Shown: piece after piece, positions 1-9,728 of the stretch
Numbering within the stretch: the first letter of the stretch is position 1
Layout of the letters: each line of letters opens with the position of its first letter
From: Arcuatula senhousia
Lineage: Eukaryota > Mollusca > Bivalvia > Mytilida > Mytilidae
DNA length: 64,000 bases
Direction: 5' to 3'
NCBI GenBank assembly: GCA_963971305.1
Contig: OZ020306.1
Coordinates: 4,208,842-4,272,841, forward strand
Translations under genes and position numbers: made by a program
The notes under the pieces: generated by a model
Databases searched by the model: none
Seen by the model: the letters and a program-made list of their open reading frames with translations, nothing else
What the model was told of the DNA's origin: nothing

Positions 1-419
1 TGAACGATCATCGCATCACTAGCCTGGGGTTGCCTCAGGAGGGGTCGGATGCTGTGACGAAGCGCTGGGTCAACCTGCAATTGAAAGATGGTATGAAAGA
101 TATCGATGATCTGGAGGCGGCGGTCGAAGTAACCTCGAAGGCGCTAGAGGCTGAGAAGAAACGTCTGGATCGTATCGAGAAAGAAGTGGTTAAGTGCTTA
201 CCCATGGCCGGCGGGAGGATGACGGGTGAAATAGATATGCAGGGTCATGCCATTCACAATCTTCCCGAGGGGACCGGTGCCGACGAGCCAATTACGAAAG
301 GATGGTATGCAAAGAACTGGCAGGACCTGGCCTTGGGGATGCAGAGAAAGATAAAACCCTCGAAGATCAGATGTTCGATAACCAGGAAAAGCTGGATGCC
401 CTCGAGACGTATGTTAGGC
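1..419 (+). pseudogene. Phage tail-fibre/spike-like protein fragment, open at the left edge and frameshifted
   Basis: The frame through position 3 is open from the window edge. It carries two copies of a tail-fibre-type repeat: one near 3-80 (H-R-I-T-S-L ... A-V-T-K-R-W-V), and one near 215-310 (G-G-R-M-T-G-E-I-D-M-Q-G-H-A-I-H-N-L, then T-K-G-W). A charged helical stretch rich in E and K, probably coiled coil, lies between them at about 110-190. This repeat style is known from phage and some eukaryotic DNA-virus or virophage-like fibre proteins. Near 335-345 the fibre frame turns into unrelated sequence, while another plus frame continues with coiled-coil-like composition (about 345-415), which suggests a single-base frameshift. 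The reading is then cut by the element that starts at 420. GC content is higher than in the rest of the window. The viral or mobile-element origin is inferred; the fibre-type repeat is seen directly. Confidence 0.5.
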
Positions 420-548
420 TCAAAAGGGTAAAAAAAAAATTCTCGACAGAATACATTTTGTCTACCAGATTTTCTCCTTCGAAAAGGAAGAGAAAATTTA
501 GCATGGACAAGGGCAAAATACAAAACGTCTACCAACCTAAATTTCCGC
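420..548 (+). repeat. Left terminal inverted repeat of the 3.4-kb element
   Basis: Matches the reverse complement of 3736-3867. The run after GGGT has 10 A's here against 13 in the right copy; otherwise the two look almost identical by eye. Flanked on the outside by TAGGC. Confidence 0.85.
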
Positions 549-610
549 TTCCAAAGCCAAGGCTACCGAATTAGAAAAAATACGCGGATCTTCCCAAAGA
601 AATACGCAAG

Positions 611-943
611 ATGGAAAGCAAAAGGACGGAAAAAGAGTACGAAGAAATCCTAGCCCCGATGCTTAAAATCCAAACGGTGGCGCAGGGCAAATTTTCTCGC
701 TACGCTAAAGGCCAAAAACCCGGCGAAATATGCACAGTCCTAGGCTACCCCCTATACGCTAAGTGCCCCCTCGACAGCGAAACCTGGTATTATATGGAAG
801 ATTCCCGCAGCGGGCTTCGCCTATGGTTCGATATCTGCAATTTCCTAGCAATCGACGCCGACGAGGAGGTAGAAATCCTTTCCTTCGCCCAAAAGCATTG
901 CATGGAAGGGTTAGGTGGGAAAAGAATCGCGGCAAGAGCATAG
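611..943 (+). CDS. Unrecognised 110-aa protein of the TIR element
   Basis: An ATG at 611 opens a 110-codon frame ending in TAG at 943, inside the TIR element and convergent with the 792-aa ORF. The N-terminus is charged (about residues 1-30). The centre has a G-x-x-C-x-V-x-G-Y start, a W-Y-Y strand and a G-L-R-L-W-F end (about residues 38-80). That pattern resembles two stretches in the C-terminal half of the 792-aa protein (residues ~566-615 and ~714-760), each with a G-x-x-x-x-V-x-x-(I/G)-G-x start, a Y-Y/Y-F core and a G-x-Y-Y end. The two proteins may therefore share a small beta-rich domain, an inference from pattern only. No function is assigned. Confidence 0.5.
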   Translation: MESKRTEKEYEEILAPMLKIQTVAQGKFSRYAKGQKPGEICTVLGYPLYAKCPLDSETWYYMEDSRSGLRLWFDICNFLAIDADEEVEILSFAQKHCMEGLGGKRIAARA

Positions 944-1017
944 GATGCGGATCCGAGCTTCCCCCCCCTAACCATCCTACAAGAATTTTTTCCCACCCAA
1001 CCAAGGGTAGAAAAAAA

Positions 1018-1233
1018 ATCCCATCGCCCCATAGCGTTTGATCCATCGCCTCCCATCGCCCCATAGCGTTAGATCCATCGCCCCATAGCGTTTGATCCAT
1101 CGCCTCCCATCGCCCCATAGCGTTTGATCCATCGCCTCCCATCGCCCCATAGCGTTTGATCCATCGCCTCCCATCGCCCCATAGCGTTTGATCCATCGCC
1201 TCCCATCGCCCCATAGCGTTTGATCCATCGCCC
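1018..1233. repeat. 32-bp minisatellite inside the TIR element
   Basis: About six tandem copies of a 32-bp unit containing CATCGCCCCATAGCGTTTGA, with one shortened unit near 1060-1082. It lies between the 110-aa ORF and the end of the 792-aa ORF, where a 3' intergenic spacer would be expected. ORFs read through it on the minus strand are by-products of the repeat. Confidence 0.9.
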
Positions 1234-1265
1234 ACCCTTAGCAGCCTTTTTTTTTACCCGACCGA

Positions 1266-3644
1266 CTAAGCACGGCAGGAGCTTTTTACCATTTCCACGG
1301 CCATCTCCCGACCCTTGGTGGGGGTAATCCTAAGCCCCTTGGGCACCAGGCTAAAGATCCCCTTTGGATTTTCGCCCACTTCCCGCATGGAAAAGTAGGA
1401 TCCTCGATAATATTTCCCATCCTTGCCCAGGTAGACGTGGGTCTCGCGGCGATTAAATATCTTTGTGCAAATACCCACGACCTCGATGGTGCAGCCCACC
1501 TCCAAGCTTTCGAGCCGGACCAAATCCTTAGGCTTGCCTTGGTAATCGATGGTGCGCAAGGCAAAAGGGTCTACTGGGGGCTCCTTCGAGCAAAGCCATT
1601 CTTCCGGCTCCCCACTTTCCTGCTGCAGGGTCTCCTTTTCGTCGACTTTCTGCTTTAGCAACGAGGAGGCAGAGAGGGTGGTGGCGGCATAGTAATATCC
1701 GCTATGGCTTGCCCTTCGCCATGCCTCTACTTTTATGGAGTAGATTTCCTTGCCGAGGAGGGAGTAGATTTTACGACCCTTATGCTTATCCTGGCGAATG
1801 TATCGCAAAATATTGGGGATCGATCGCTTGCTGGTTGGATCCGAATAGTAGACGCCTTGGTCGGTGTGCAGAAAATAGTATGCGCCGTAGCGACCATAGG
1901 ATTCCCCAATGGTGTGCACCCGGAAAGTCTTACCCACATCGCCTGGCCCAAATTTCCCCGGAGTCGACTGGTAAAGCGCTAAATAGGCGGTGTGGAGACG
2001 ATTTTCTTCCTCTTCTTTGCGACGCTTATCCAGGGCCTTTTGCTCCGCAACCTGGCGTCGAAGCTCCATCTTTTCCCCAATATAGCGCGCTCTCTCCTCG
2101 ACGACATTGGCATCCACAAGCTCCTTGGCCGCCGTCTTTTCCCCGATAAGGACTGGCTGCCGGATAATTTCCATCTCTTCGAAGCCAAATCTTCGCTTAC
2201 TACCCTTATTTGCCCGCTTGGTGGCGATATAAAAATTTAGGGGGCCGATCGGGGGCATGCCCATCTCTTCTGGGGTTTTGGGAGGCCCTTCCTCCGTCTC
2301 GCCCCAATGCTTGTAAATATGGACAGACTCCACCATGCGGATGCGAGGATCCTTGCAGCCCACCTTTTGGAAGCTTCGGGTGCCGATTTCGAGCATATCT
2401 TTCTCCTTATCCACATGCAAGTAAAGGATGTGGATGGGTAGGTCGAAGGTAAGCTCGCTCGCCATCCACTGCACGGCCGTGGCAAAATCTTCTTTTTGGG
2501 GGCATTTTCGAAAGATTCCTCCCACTTTCCCAGTATATTGGTTTGCCCAATGCGCGAGGAGGATTTGCCTCGTCTTTTTGCAGACGACCATGGTATTGGA
2601 TTTTACCTGCTCGGCCAGCGCCTCCCACTGCTTCCGCGGCGGGGTGGAAAAGCAAATATCTCTTACAAGGTACTTTTGCCACCGCCCCAGCACTTGCTCG
2701 ATATCTTGCATCGTCGGCACCACTTTGTAAAAGGTGGCCTCTACCCTGGTAAGTCCGTGCTCCAAGCTTCGCCCGATGGTCTCCCTTAGCCGGTTGCCCG
2801 GATTATTGCACCAATCCCAAAGATGGTAGCCCATATTGCCGGCCACGGATGCACTTTCCAGGCTTTGCACAAATTTGTTGTAGACTTTGCTGCGGATCGG
2901 ATGCCCACCATGCTCGTCCATATATGTAAGGCAATTGCCGCCCACGCTTTTGGTATTTCGCAGGATGGTGGGGGCGTCGGGGGCCTCTGGTGCATCTTCG
3001 CCATCCCCCATATCGTCGTCCTTGTCTGCAAAGGCATACTTATCGTCCAAATCCATAGCATTGTGCTTGCGATTTTGCATGCGAAAGCCATGGTTGGCCA
3101 GCATATGGTCGCGAAGGGTGGTGCGATCGAAGCTGCCTGCAAAATCCCTGGTTATATCCACGTCGTCTAGGAGAATCCCATGGTCCGAAAGAATATCCGT
3201 GCGAAGGGCATCCAGGACCCTATCGATGGACTCGTCCGGGCAAGCGATTTTAAAAGTCTGTCGGGGCCCGCGGATCCCATTAGCCTTTAGATCCTTTGTT
3301 TCCAGACCCATCTGGTCTAGGGCTTTCCTTACCATCTTGTTTTGCCAGCTGCATAGGCCATTGCTCTTCTTTTGCCCCGGGGCGCCCTCCTCGACGTATT
3401 GTTGGTCCATCGGTAGCGAGACGACGAAATTATCCACGAAAAAATCCGATATGGGCTGCAGGGTGTGTCCCTTCGCGCCGTACTTGTTGTAATCCAGGTC
3501 TCCCACTTTGGTCTCGCAATTCCGCATCGCCACGGTCGCCAAAATCTTCTCCGCCTTCCTCGATGTGCCGTCCATAACCGTCTTTCTGGGTACCCGGTCG
3601 CGTGTGTCTGCTTCCGGATATTCGAAAATCTCGACTTGTGCCAT
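1266..3644 (-). CDS. 792-aa protein of the TIR element, possible replication-initiator-like protein (unrecognised)
   Basis: An intact ORF with ATG at 3644-3642 and stop at 1266, filling most of the TIR element. I do not recognise the family with confidence. Visible features: an acidic linker (D/E-rich, residues ~198-225); a strand-like V-D-I-T-R-D-F (162-168); K-V-Y-N-K-F (253-258); L-T-R-V-E-A-T-F-Y (298-306); a basic and acidic coiled-coil-like stretch (~505-555); and two similar Y/G-rich modules (~566-615, ~714-760). The order 'R-x-D-x-x-x-D-like strand, then (V/I)-Y-x-K, then R-(V/I)-E' is reminiscent of rolling-circle initiators such as the phage CRI and plasmid Rep_trans families, but I see no clear HUH motif. 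Intactness and GC content unlike the host introns argue for recent activity. It could equally be a new transposase or a viral structural or replication protein. Confidence 0.6.
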   Translation of the reverse strand: MAQVEIFEYPEADTRDRVPRKTVMDGTSRKAEKILATVAMRNCETKVGDLDYNKYGAKGHTLQPISDFFVDNFVVSLPMDQQYVEEGAPGQKKSNGLCSWQNKMVRKALDQMGLETKDLKANGIRGPRQTFKIACPDESIDRVLDALRTDILSDHGILLDDVDITRDFAGSFDRTTLRDHMLANHGFRMQNRKHNAMDLDDKYAFADKDDDMGDGEDAPEAPDAPTILRNTKSVGGNCLTYMDEHGGHPIRSKVYNKFVQSLESASVAGNMGYHLWDWCNNPGNRLRETIGRSLEHGLTRVEATFYKVVPTMQDIEQVLGRWQKYLVRDICFSTPPRKQWEALAEQVKSNTMVVCKKTRQILLAHWANQYTGKVGGIFRKCPQKEDFATAVQWMASELTFDLPIHILYLHVDKEKDMLEIGTRSFQKVGCKDPRIRMVESVHIYKHWGETEEGPPKTPEEMGMPPIGPLNFYIATKRANKGSKRRFGFEEMEIIRQPVLIGEKTAAKELVDANVVEERARYIGEKMELRRQVAEQKALDKRRKEEEENRLHTAYLALYQSTPGKFGPGDVGKTFRVHTIGESYGRYGAYYFLHTDQGVYYSDPTSKRSIPNILRYIRQDKHKGRKIYSLLGKEIYSIKVEAWRRASHSGYYYAATTLSASSLLKQKVDEKETLQQESGEPEEWLCSKEPPVDPFALRTIDYQGKPKDLVRLESLEVGCTIEVVGICTKIFNRRETHVYLGKDGKYYRGSYFSMREVGENPKGIFSLVPKGLRITPTKGREMAVEMVKSSCRA

Positions 3645-3735
3645 TTATGGGGGGTAGAAGAAATTTTTAATATTATTCGCCGATGGCCATATTTTGGGGC
3701 GTGTGGTGGAAAAATGTCTACCCGGGCCGGGATTA

Positions 3736-3867
3736 GCGGAAATTTAGGTTGGTAGACGTTTTGTATTTTGCCCTTGTCCATGCTAAATTTTCTCTTCCTT
3801 TTCGAAGGAGAAAATCTGGTAGACAAAATGTATTCTGTCGAGAATTTTTTTTTTTTTACCCTTTTGA
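3736..3867 (-). repeat. Right terminal inverted repeat of the 3.4-kb element
   Basis: Inverted copy of 420-548, followed by the second TAGGC at 3868-3872. Confidence 0.85.
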
Positions 3868-4133
3868 TAGGCGTCATCTTGCTGCGGGGACTGCCTCCAG
3901 CAAAGTCCATCTTTCCCCGGTTTTCCCTTGCAAAGCTGCCCCTTCCTCCTTTTCAGTGGGACATTGCAGTATTTCTGCTTTTCGGGAGATGAAGTTGGTC
4001 TGCTATCTTCGCAGACGGAATCTTCGTTGCGATCCATAATTATCTTGGATGGCATCATTTTATTTATTCCATTCAATTTTTTAAATTTTTGAAGGTAGGA
4101 TGGTGATTTTTCTCGATCACCAAGCTTGTGCAT
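3783..4133 (-). CDS. Small basic protein of the virus-like island, reading into the TIR of the inserted element
   Basis: An ATG at 4133-4131 opens a lysine-rich, low-complexity frame with no recognised domain. After about 88 codons (near 3870) the frame crosses into the right TIR of the 3.4-kb element. Its target TAGGC sits where the gene's own stop would be, so the insertion appears to have removed the natural terminator and added TIR-encoded residues. A TATAAATA box lies 28 bp upstream of the ATG (4162-4169). The gene is convergent with the fibre-like fragment at 1-419, an arrangement typical of compact viral or mobile genomes. Function unknown. Confidence 0.45.
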   Translation of the reverse strand: MHKLGDREKSPSYLQKFKKLNGINKMMPSKIIMDRNEDSVCEDSRPTSSPEKQKYCNVPLKRRKGQLCKGKPGKDGLCWRQSPQQDDAYQKGKKKKILDRIHFVYQIFSFEKEEKI

Positions 4134-4161
4134 AGTATTACTAATATTGATTTTCGACCGG

Positions 4162-4169
4162 TATTTATA
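4162..4169 (-). promoter_or_regulatory. TATA box upstream of the small basic ORF
   Basis: TATAAATA on the minus strand, 28 bp before the ATG at 4133. The short leader and sharp TATA box fit a compact viral-type promoter. Function is inferred. Confidence 0.45.
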
Positions 4170-4410
4170 CTACCTAATTCCAGTACTTGCTTGGGAGAAG
4201 GTGTTTATTGCCTAAATAATTTGCAAATTTTTTTCCCGCATGCCTTCGGACCCTAGTAAAAATTATTGAAATCTCACCAGAAGCATATTCTAGGAAATCT
4301 GGAGGGTTCTTTCTCCTCTCCTTAGTTTACGGCGCGAATAAATTGAAAAAATGCTATTTTCCCCAAAAAATCAGGGGAGATAATTGACTAAGAATTACGC
4401 AAGAAAATAA

Positions 4411-4445
4411 TCTTTTCCGACGAGGCATCTCCTCATCGGAAAAGA
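4411..4445. terminator. Perfectly spaced 15-bp stem hairpin (terminator-like)
   Basis: TCTTTTCCGACGAGG, then the loop CATCT, then the near-exact inverse copy (14 of 15 pairs Watson-Crick, one C/A mismatch). It is the only strong simple hairpin in this stretch, at the outer edge of the GC-richer island. It may be a transcription-end or terminal structure of the virus-like unit. The role is inferred. Confidence 0.4.
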
Positions 4446-4595
4446 CCCTCCAAGCCTCAGATACCTCGCCCCAAAGCAATTTTCAGCATCCCTAAGACGC
4501 TCAAGACCCATTTGCATTCCCAGGCCCAAAAATTTGGAATTTATGCAGAATTTCTGCTTGAAAAATGGTTTTGACGCAGAATTGTCATTTCCTCA

Positions 4596-6619
4596 CTACT
4601 CTTGCTGAACAAGTTTTCTCTTTGCCTTTTCAAAATTATTATTGAAATTGAAAAGAATACCCAAGTAGTTATAAGAATCACAAATATCGAGTTCTTTATC
4701 ATTAAACATAAACTTTACATTTTGAGTAAATTTTCTTTTAGAGAATATCACTACTTTTGTCTTGTCGACATTAACATGAAGCTTCCATTCATTACAGTAA
4801 TCACTAAAAGAATTTAGCATATTTTGCATGCCTTCAACACTTTCCGAGATAAGAACAGTATCGTCTGCATAAAGAAGTAGGAAAACTCTTAAGTAATATT
4901 CTAACATATCACTACTTAAATTATCAATAAGACTTAATGATTCTATACCATTGGTTTGTAAAAAGCTTTCTAAATCGTTAATGAACAATGAAAATAGAAA
5001 GGGAGATAGGTTTTCTCCCTGACGAACCCCTATGTTACAAGCAAAAAAATCGGAGTAAATGCCATTTTTTGTCACACATGATTTAACATTCTGATAAAGG
5101 TTATATATAACATTATAACATTTTCCTTTTATATTATTTTTATGCAATTTTTGCCACAGTCCGGATCTCCAAATAGTATCGAACGCTCTACTAAAATCTA
5201 CAAAAGTACAAAAAATCTTTTTGTTCTTTGAAAGATATAAACTAATGAGTGATTGTAAAATGAAAATATTGTCAACAGTTGAGTGTAACTTTCTAAATCC
5301 AGCTTGAGAATGGGAAATTAGATTAACTTCATCTGAAAATCTAGCTAATCGATCATTCAAAATACCCGTAAATACCTTCCCAAGACAGCTCATTAAAGTG
5401 ATACCTCTATAGTTTTTTGGTTCTTTTTGACTCCCTTTATTTTTATATACCGGAGTTATAATACCAACAGACCAACTTTCTGGAACAATTCCCTTATCAA
5501 AAATAAAGTTAAACAATTTTACATATATAGGAATCATAACATGTAATGAGTATTTTATGTATTCGTTAGTTACACAATCAAAACCAGTTGCCTTATCATT
5601 TTGAAGATTCATTACAACATTTTCTATCTCTGCACTAGTTATAGGAGAATTCAAAATTTCATCATTTTCGAAATTAATTTCGTTATTTACTTCTATATCG
5701 GGAACCGCTTCATCGTCATCAGACGTATTCATTTCTTTAAAATATTCATACAATTCTTGCAATGATACATCAACCGTATTGCTCTTCTTTTCAGAGACAC
5801 GATTCAAAAGCTTCCAAAATTTTTTTGGATTAGCCTTTGAAGACAATCGGATTTCAGATGTTATCGTATCTTGAAATTTTTGAAAACCTTTGTTCATAGC
5901 ACTCTTGTAGTCCTTACTAGCATTAGCTAGAATTAACCGATTTATTTCAGTTTTCGTATCATTATATTGTTTTCTTGCTACATTGAACTCGCGCCTCTTT
6001 TGTTTGCAATTATCATCAAACCACGGACGATTATTGCTTTTGCTTACAGAAGATTTTTTTCGAACGATGCCAAAGGTTGCTTTAGCAGTATCATTAAGAA
6101 GTGTGTAAATACTATCAACTATCGCGTTAATATTCTCGACGTCGATTTCACTACTCGCATTCTGAAGATTACTAAGCTCATCGACCATAAAATTCAAATC
6201 AGTAAACTTTTCATTCTCAACAATGCGACCAATGAAATCATCAGATTTTCCGTGATCCCAACGCCTCGCTCTATCTATGTTATTCTTACTTATATCAGTT
6301 TCACGATTCCCTGTTTCTAAATGCATAAAATTATCTAGAGTTAAAAAAATCGGTTTATGAACGTCCGAGAACATGGATGAGAATTCCCCTATCTCAAATG
6401 CAGATATATAAGACAACAGGTTAGATGAACACAAGCAGTAATCTACTATAGTTAAGTCTTTACAAGTACGCTCACCCCTAAACTTATCATTTCCAACTCT
6501 ACCATTTATAATATATACATTATTTTTTCTACAAAAATCTAACAGTAATGTTTATGGCCATATGTATTAGGTCTACCTGTACAAGTACTTGTTCTTTCTA
6601 AAGGAAGACCAGCTCGTAA
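4596..6619 (-). pseudogene. L1-like LINE ORF2, second part: end of endonuclease plus reverse transcriptase, 3'-truncated
   Basis: Continues the ORF2 begun at 9729-10326 after an insertion. The first codons (6619 to about 6560) read G-R-P-N-T-Y-G-H-K, a conserved LINE endonuclease stretch, then a 2-bp frameshift near 6552-6558. The long open frame follows. It contains the endonuclease C-terminal S-D-V-H-K-P-I (catalytic SDxH), the RT block A F-V-D-F-S-R-A-F-D, G-V-R-Q-G-E-N-L-S-P, and the Y-A-D-D active site at 4860-4871. The frame stops at 4596 within the thumb region, so the rest of the protein and the 3' UTR are missing. Loss of the 3' end is unusual for LINEs, which normally lose the 5' end, and points to a later deletion or rearrangement. 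Confidence 0.85.
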
Positions 6620-6896
6620 CTAGGAAAAACTGTTTTAGCGCACTAAAACTGATGTCTCCCCTTCCTTAAAAACACAAGTTCAACCTTGAGGTCAAAAGGT
6701 CAAAGTCACAATGACATACATTGTACAACAAATTGTTTAATAATTACACATCTACATTCTAAAGCCCGATGTCAAAGGATAAAAAAGTTATGTCCTGGAA
6801 AGCTTTGCATGCCAAATTAGCATTTATTTGACATTGTAGTCACAGGTCAAGGTCATTAACATTAGTGACACATTGTTCCCATGATGACACATTATC

Positions 6897-8520
6897 ATGT
6901 CAATAAAAAGCTACGCCGAGCGCAGCATGATACGACCGCAACAAGTTGAACCCTGTTCGTTGGAGGCCCAATATGGATAGTCTATTGCTTTTGTCACATG
7001 AAGCCCATTGTGGACTTACAAAATTTTTTGACACATGCATCCTGTGGTGGACTTTAAAATGCATATTTGACACATATGTACTTACTTAAAAATCTATGAT
7101 CTAATACAAAAATAAGCCTTATTTATATACATGTATTTTAAAATTGACATTTTTGGCCCTTTGACCCCTTATTTCTCAAAAATTGTAAGAGAAATATTGC
7201 AAATTAAGACAGAGATTTTCATAAGGAATCCAATAAAAAGAGATTTTGAAAATTGGACCAAAATTTTCTTTTTAAATTTAATGAATAAAAAACATTCTAC
7301 ATCAGTTTTGTCAATACACCCGTTTTAGCCCCTTTTTTTATAAAACAACAGGGACCACAAACAGCAAATTCAATACCAACATTTATTTAGTGTATTAAAA
7401 CTTCATAACAATTGGCTGGCCCACTTCAACTTAATTTTTGGTATAAGACTATTTACCTTGACAAACTTTAAAAAATGGTGTTTTTTGCCCCTTTGACCCC
7501 TAATTTCTCATAAATGGTTAAAGATATTGCAAATCTGATTGAAAAACACAGGCAGGGATTTTTGCAAGGATTCAAAAGAAAAAAAGATTTTGAAAATCGG
7601 ACCACAAATAAAAAAGTCGATTTTTTGGGTGTGGCCCCTTTTTTGACCCCCTATAGCAATGTAACGGTGCAATTTTTATCAAAACCAGTGACACATTTAC
7701 TTGACAGAATTTAATGATGAACTCAAAAAAAAAGAATTTTCAAAATTGAATGAATAATAAACATTCTATAACAGTTTTGTCAATACACCCATTTGAGCCC
7801 CTTTTGACCTTTTTTTCTAAAACAGCAGGGGCTACAAACCCCAAATTCAATACCAACATTCCTTTACTGGATATAATCATCATATTAAAACTTCATAACA
7901 ATTGGCTGGCCCACTACAACTTTATTTTTAGTATATAACTATATGCCTAAACAGACTTTGAAAAATGGCGTTTTTGGCCCCTTCAACCCCTAATTTCTCA
8001 AAAACGGTTAGAGATATTTCAAATCTGATTGAAAAACGCAGGCAGGGATTTTTATAAGGATTCTAATGAAAAAAAGATTTTGAAAATCGGACCACAAATA
8101 AAAAAGTCAATTTTTTGGGTGTGGCCCCTTTTTGACCCCCTATAGCAATATAACGGTGCAATATATATTGAAACCGTTGACACATTTAGTTGACAGAATT
8201 TAATGATGAATTCATTAAAAAAAGAATTTTCAAAATTGAATGAATAATAAACATTCTACAACAGTTTTGTCAATACATCCGATTTAGCCCCTTTTGGCCC
8301 TTTTTGCTAAAACAGTAGGGGCCACAAACCCCAAATACGATACCAACCTTCCTTTAGTCGTTACAAACTTCATTTCCAAATTTCATATCAATTGGTCAAT
8401 ATTTACTCAAGTTATCGCACGGAAACCAAATGTCCACAGACGACGACGACGCCGACAACGACAACGACGACATCGCCATAACATTATACGATCGCAAAAA
8501 TTTTGCGGTCGTATAAAAAT
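6897..8520 (+). mobile_element. Pearl/Helentron-like non-autonomous element, copy 1
   Basis: Starts ATGTCAATAAAAAGCTACG and ends in a hairpin (8487-8516, GCAAAA/TTTTGC core) followed by GTATAAAAAT. The same start and end occur at 44327-45295, and the same end at 37475. The start region carries ATACGACCGCAA, the inverse of the terminal TTGCGGTCGTAT. The body has an internal duplication (about 7130-7700 and 7740-8280). Short GAC/AAC microsatellites precede the 3' hairpin. Non-coding. Confidence 0.65.
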
Positions 8521-8589
8521 CAAAGCTTTTTGTTTAAAGGATTAAAATATATATGGCCCAGACATGTTTAACCTGTAAAAATAGCATCA

Positions 8590-9640
8590 ATTTTATCTTG
8601 AAGTCAAAGGTCAAGGTCATAAGATCATTCTGGTAGGCGACCCATCATCTCATGGTGATACATGCACATGTCAAATATTATAGACCTATGTCAAAGAACA
8701 AAAAAGTTATGACACAGACGCACTTTCCATGTAAAATTAGCATTGATTCAACCTTTAGGTCAAGGTCATATGAAGGTCATTCAGGTTCACACCACATCAT
8801 CCTATGGTGATACATTCACATGCCAAATATAAAAGCCCTATGTCAAAGAACAAAAAAGTTATGGCCCGGAAGACTTTGGATGTAACATGAGCATTAATTT
8901 GATCTTGAGGTCAAGGTCATATGAAGTTCATTCTGGTATGCAACACATGTCTCATGGTGATACATCCACATGCCAAATATCAAAACCCTTTGTCAAAGAA
9001 CCAAAAAAGTTATGGCCCGGAACACTTTGGATGTAAAATAAGCATTAATTTGACCTTGAGGTAAAATGTCAAGGTCATATGAAGGTCATTCTGGTATGCA
9101 ACACATCGTCTCATGGTGATACATTCACATGTCAAATATTATAGCCCTAAGTCAAAGAACAAAAAAATTAAGGCAAAGACACACTTTCCATGTAAAATTA
9201 GCATTAATTTAACCTTTAGGTCAAAGGTCAAGGTCATACGAAGGTCATGATGGTACACGACACATAGTCTTATGGTGATACATCCACATGCCAAATATCA
9301 AAGCCCTATGTCAAAGAACAAAAAAGTTATGGCCCGAAACACTTTGGATGTAAATTAGCATTAATTTGATCTTGAGGTCAAAGGTCAAGGTCATATGAAG
9401 TTCATTCTGGTACGCAACACATTGTCTCATTGTGATACATCCACATGCCAAATATCAAAGTCCTTTGTCAAAGAACAAAAAAGTTATGACCCGGAACACT
9501 TTGGATGTAAAATTAGCATTAATTTGACCTTAAGGTCAAAAGTCAAGGTCATTCTGGTACGCGACACATCGTCTTATGGTGATACATCCTCATGCCAAAT
9601 ATCAAAGCCCTATCTCAAAGGATAAAAAAGTTATGGCCCG
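8590..9640. repeat. ~155-bp tandem repeats in the composite insertion
   Basis: About seven diverged copies. Each contains AAAAAAGTTATGGCCCGGA, 'GGTCAAGGTCAT', 'CATGGTGATACAT' and 'CCAAATATCAAAGCCC'-type blocks. Typical of the tandem cores of bivalve pearl-like elements. Confidence 0.75.
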
Positions 9641-9728
9641 GACATGCTTTGTATGAGAAGAAGAAGAAGAAGAAGAAGAACTGACACAAAAACAATATGT
9701 CTCCCCCTTCTGGGAAGGGGAGACATAA

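Larger units (their letters stand above)
420..3867. mobile_element. 3448-bp GC-rich mobile element with ~130-bp terminal inverted repeats and TAGGC target duplication
   Basis: Positions 420-548 and 3736-3867 are near-perfect inverted repeats that differ mainly in the length of an A/T run. Both start TCAAAAGGGTAAAA at the outer end. TAGGC at 415-419 is repeated at 3868-3872, giving a 5-bp target-site duplication. The element carries a 792-aa ORF on the minus strand, a 110-aa ORF on the plus strand and a 32-bp minisatellite between them. I recognise no DDE transposase, integrase or protein-primed polymerase motif. The near identity of the ends and the undamaged long ORF suggest a fairly recent insertion. 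The superfamily is unknown to me. Confidence 0.8.
4134..4595. other. Intergenic sequence between the virus-like island and the LINE fragment
   Basis: No ORF of note. It holds the TATA box at 4162-4169 and a strong hairpin at 4411-4445. The right edge (about 4595) is the abrupt point where LINE coding sequence begins. Confidence 0.5.
6620..9725. mobile_element. 3.1-kb composite insertion splitting the LINE ORF2
   Basis: The LINE endonuclease coding sequence stops at 9729 and resumes at 6619 in the same orientation, with TAA at both edges (6617-6619 and 9726-9728), giving a 3-bp target duplication. Short inverted segments ATGTCTCCCCTTCC lie just inside both edges (near 6652 and 9713-9726). It contains a nested pearl-like element (6897-8520), about seven ~155-bp tandem repeats rich in 'AAGGTCAAGGTCA' motifs (8590-9640) and a GAA microsatellite (9655-9680). 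No coding capacity is seen. Confidence 0.6.

Noticed and set aside
759..1235. Minus-strand ORFs with M-G-R-W-E-A-M-D-Q-T-L-W-G-D repeats
   Set aside because: They come from the 32-bp minisatellite inside the TIR element; overlapping frames are equally open.
3329..3910. 193-codon minus-strand ORF across the right TIR
   Set aside because: Out-of-frame shadow of the 792-aa ORF start joined to TIR sequence. The 792-aa frame is the one with coding-like composition.
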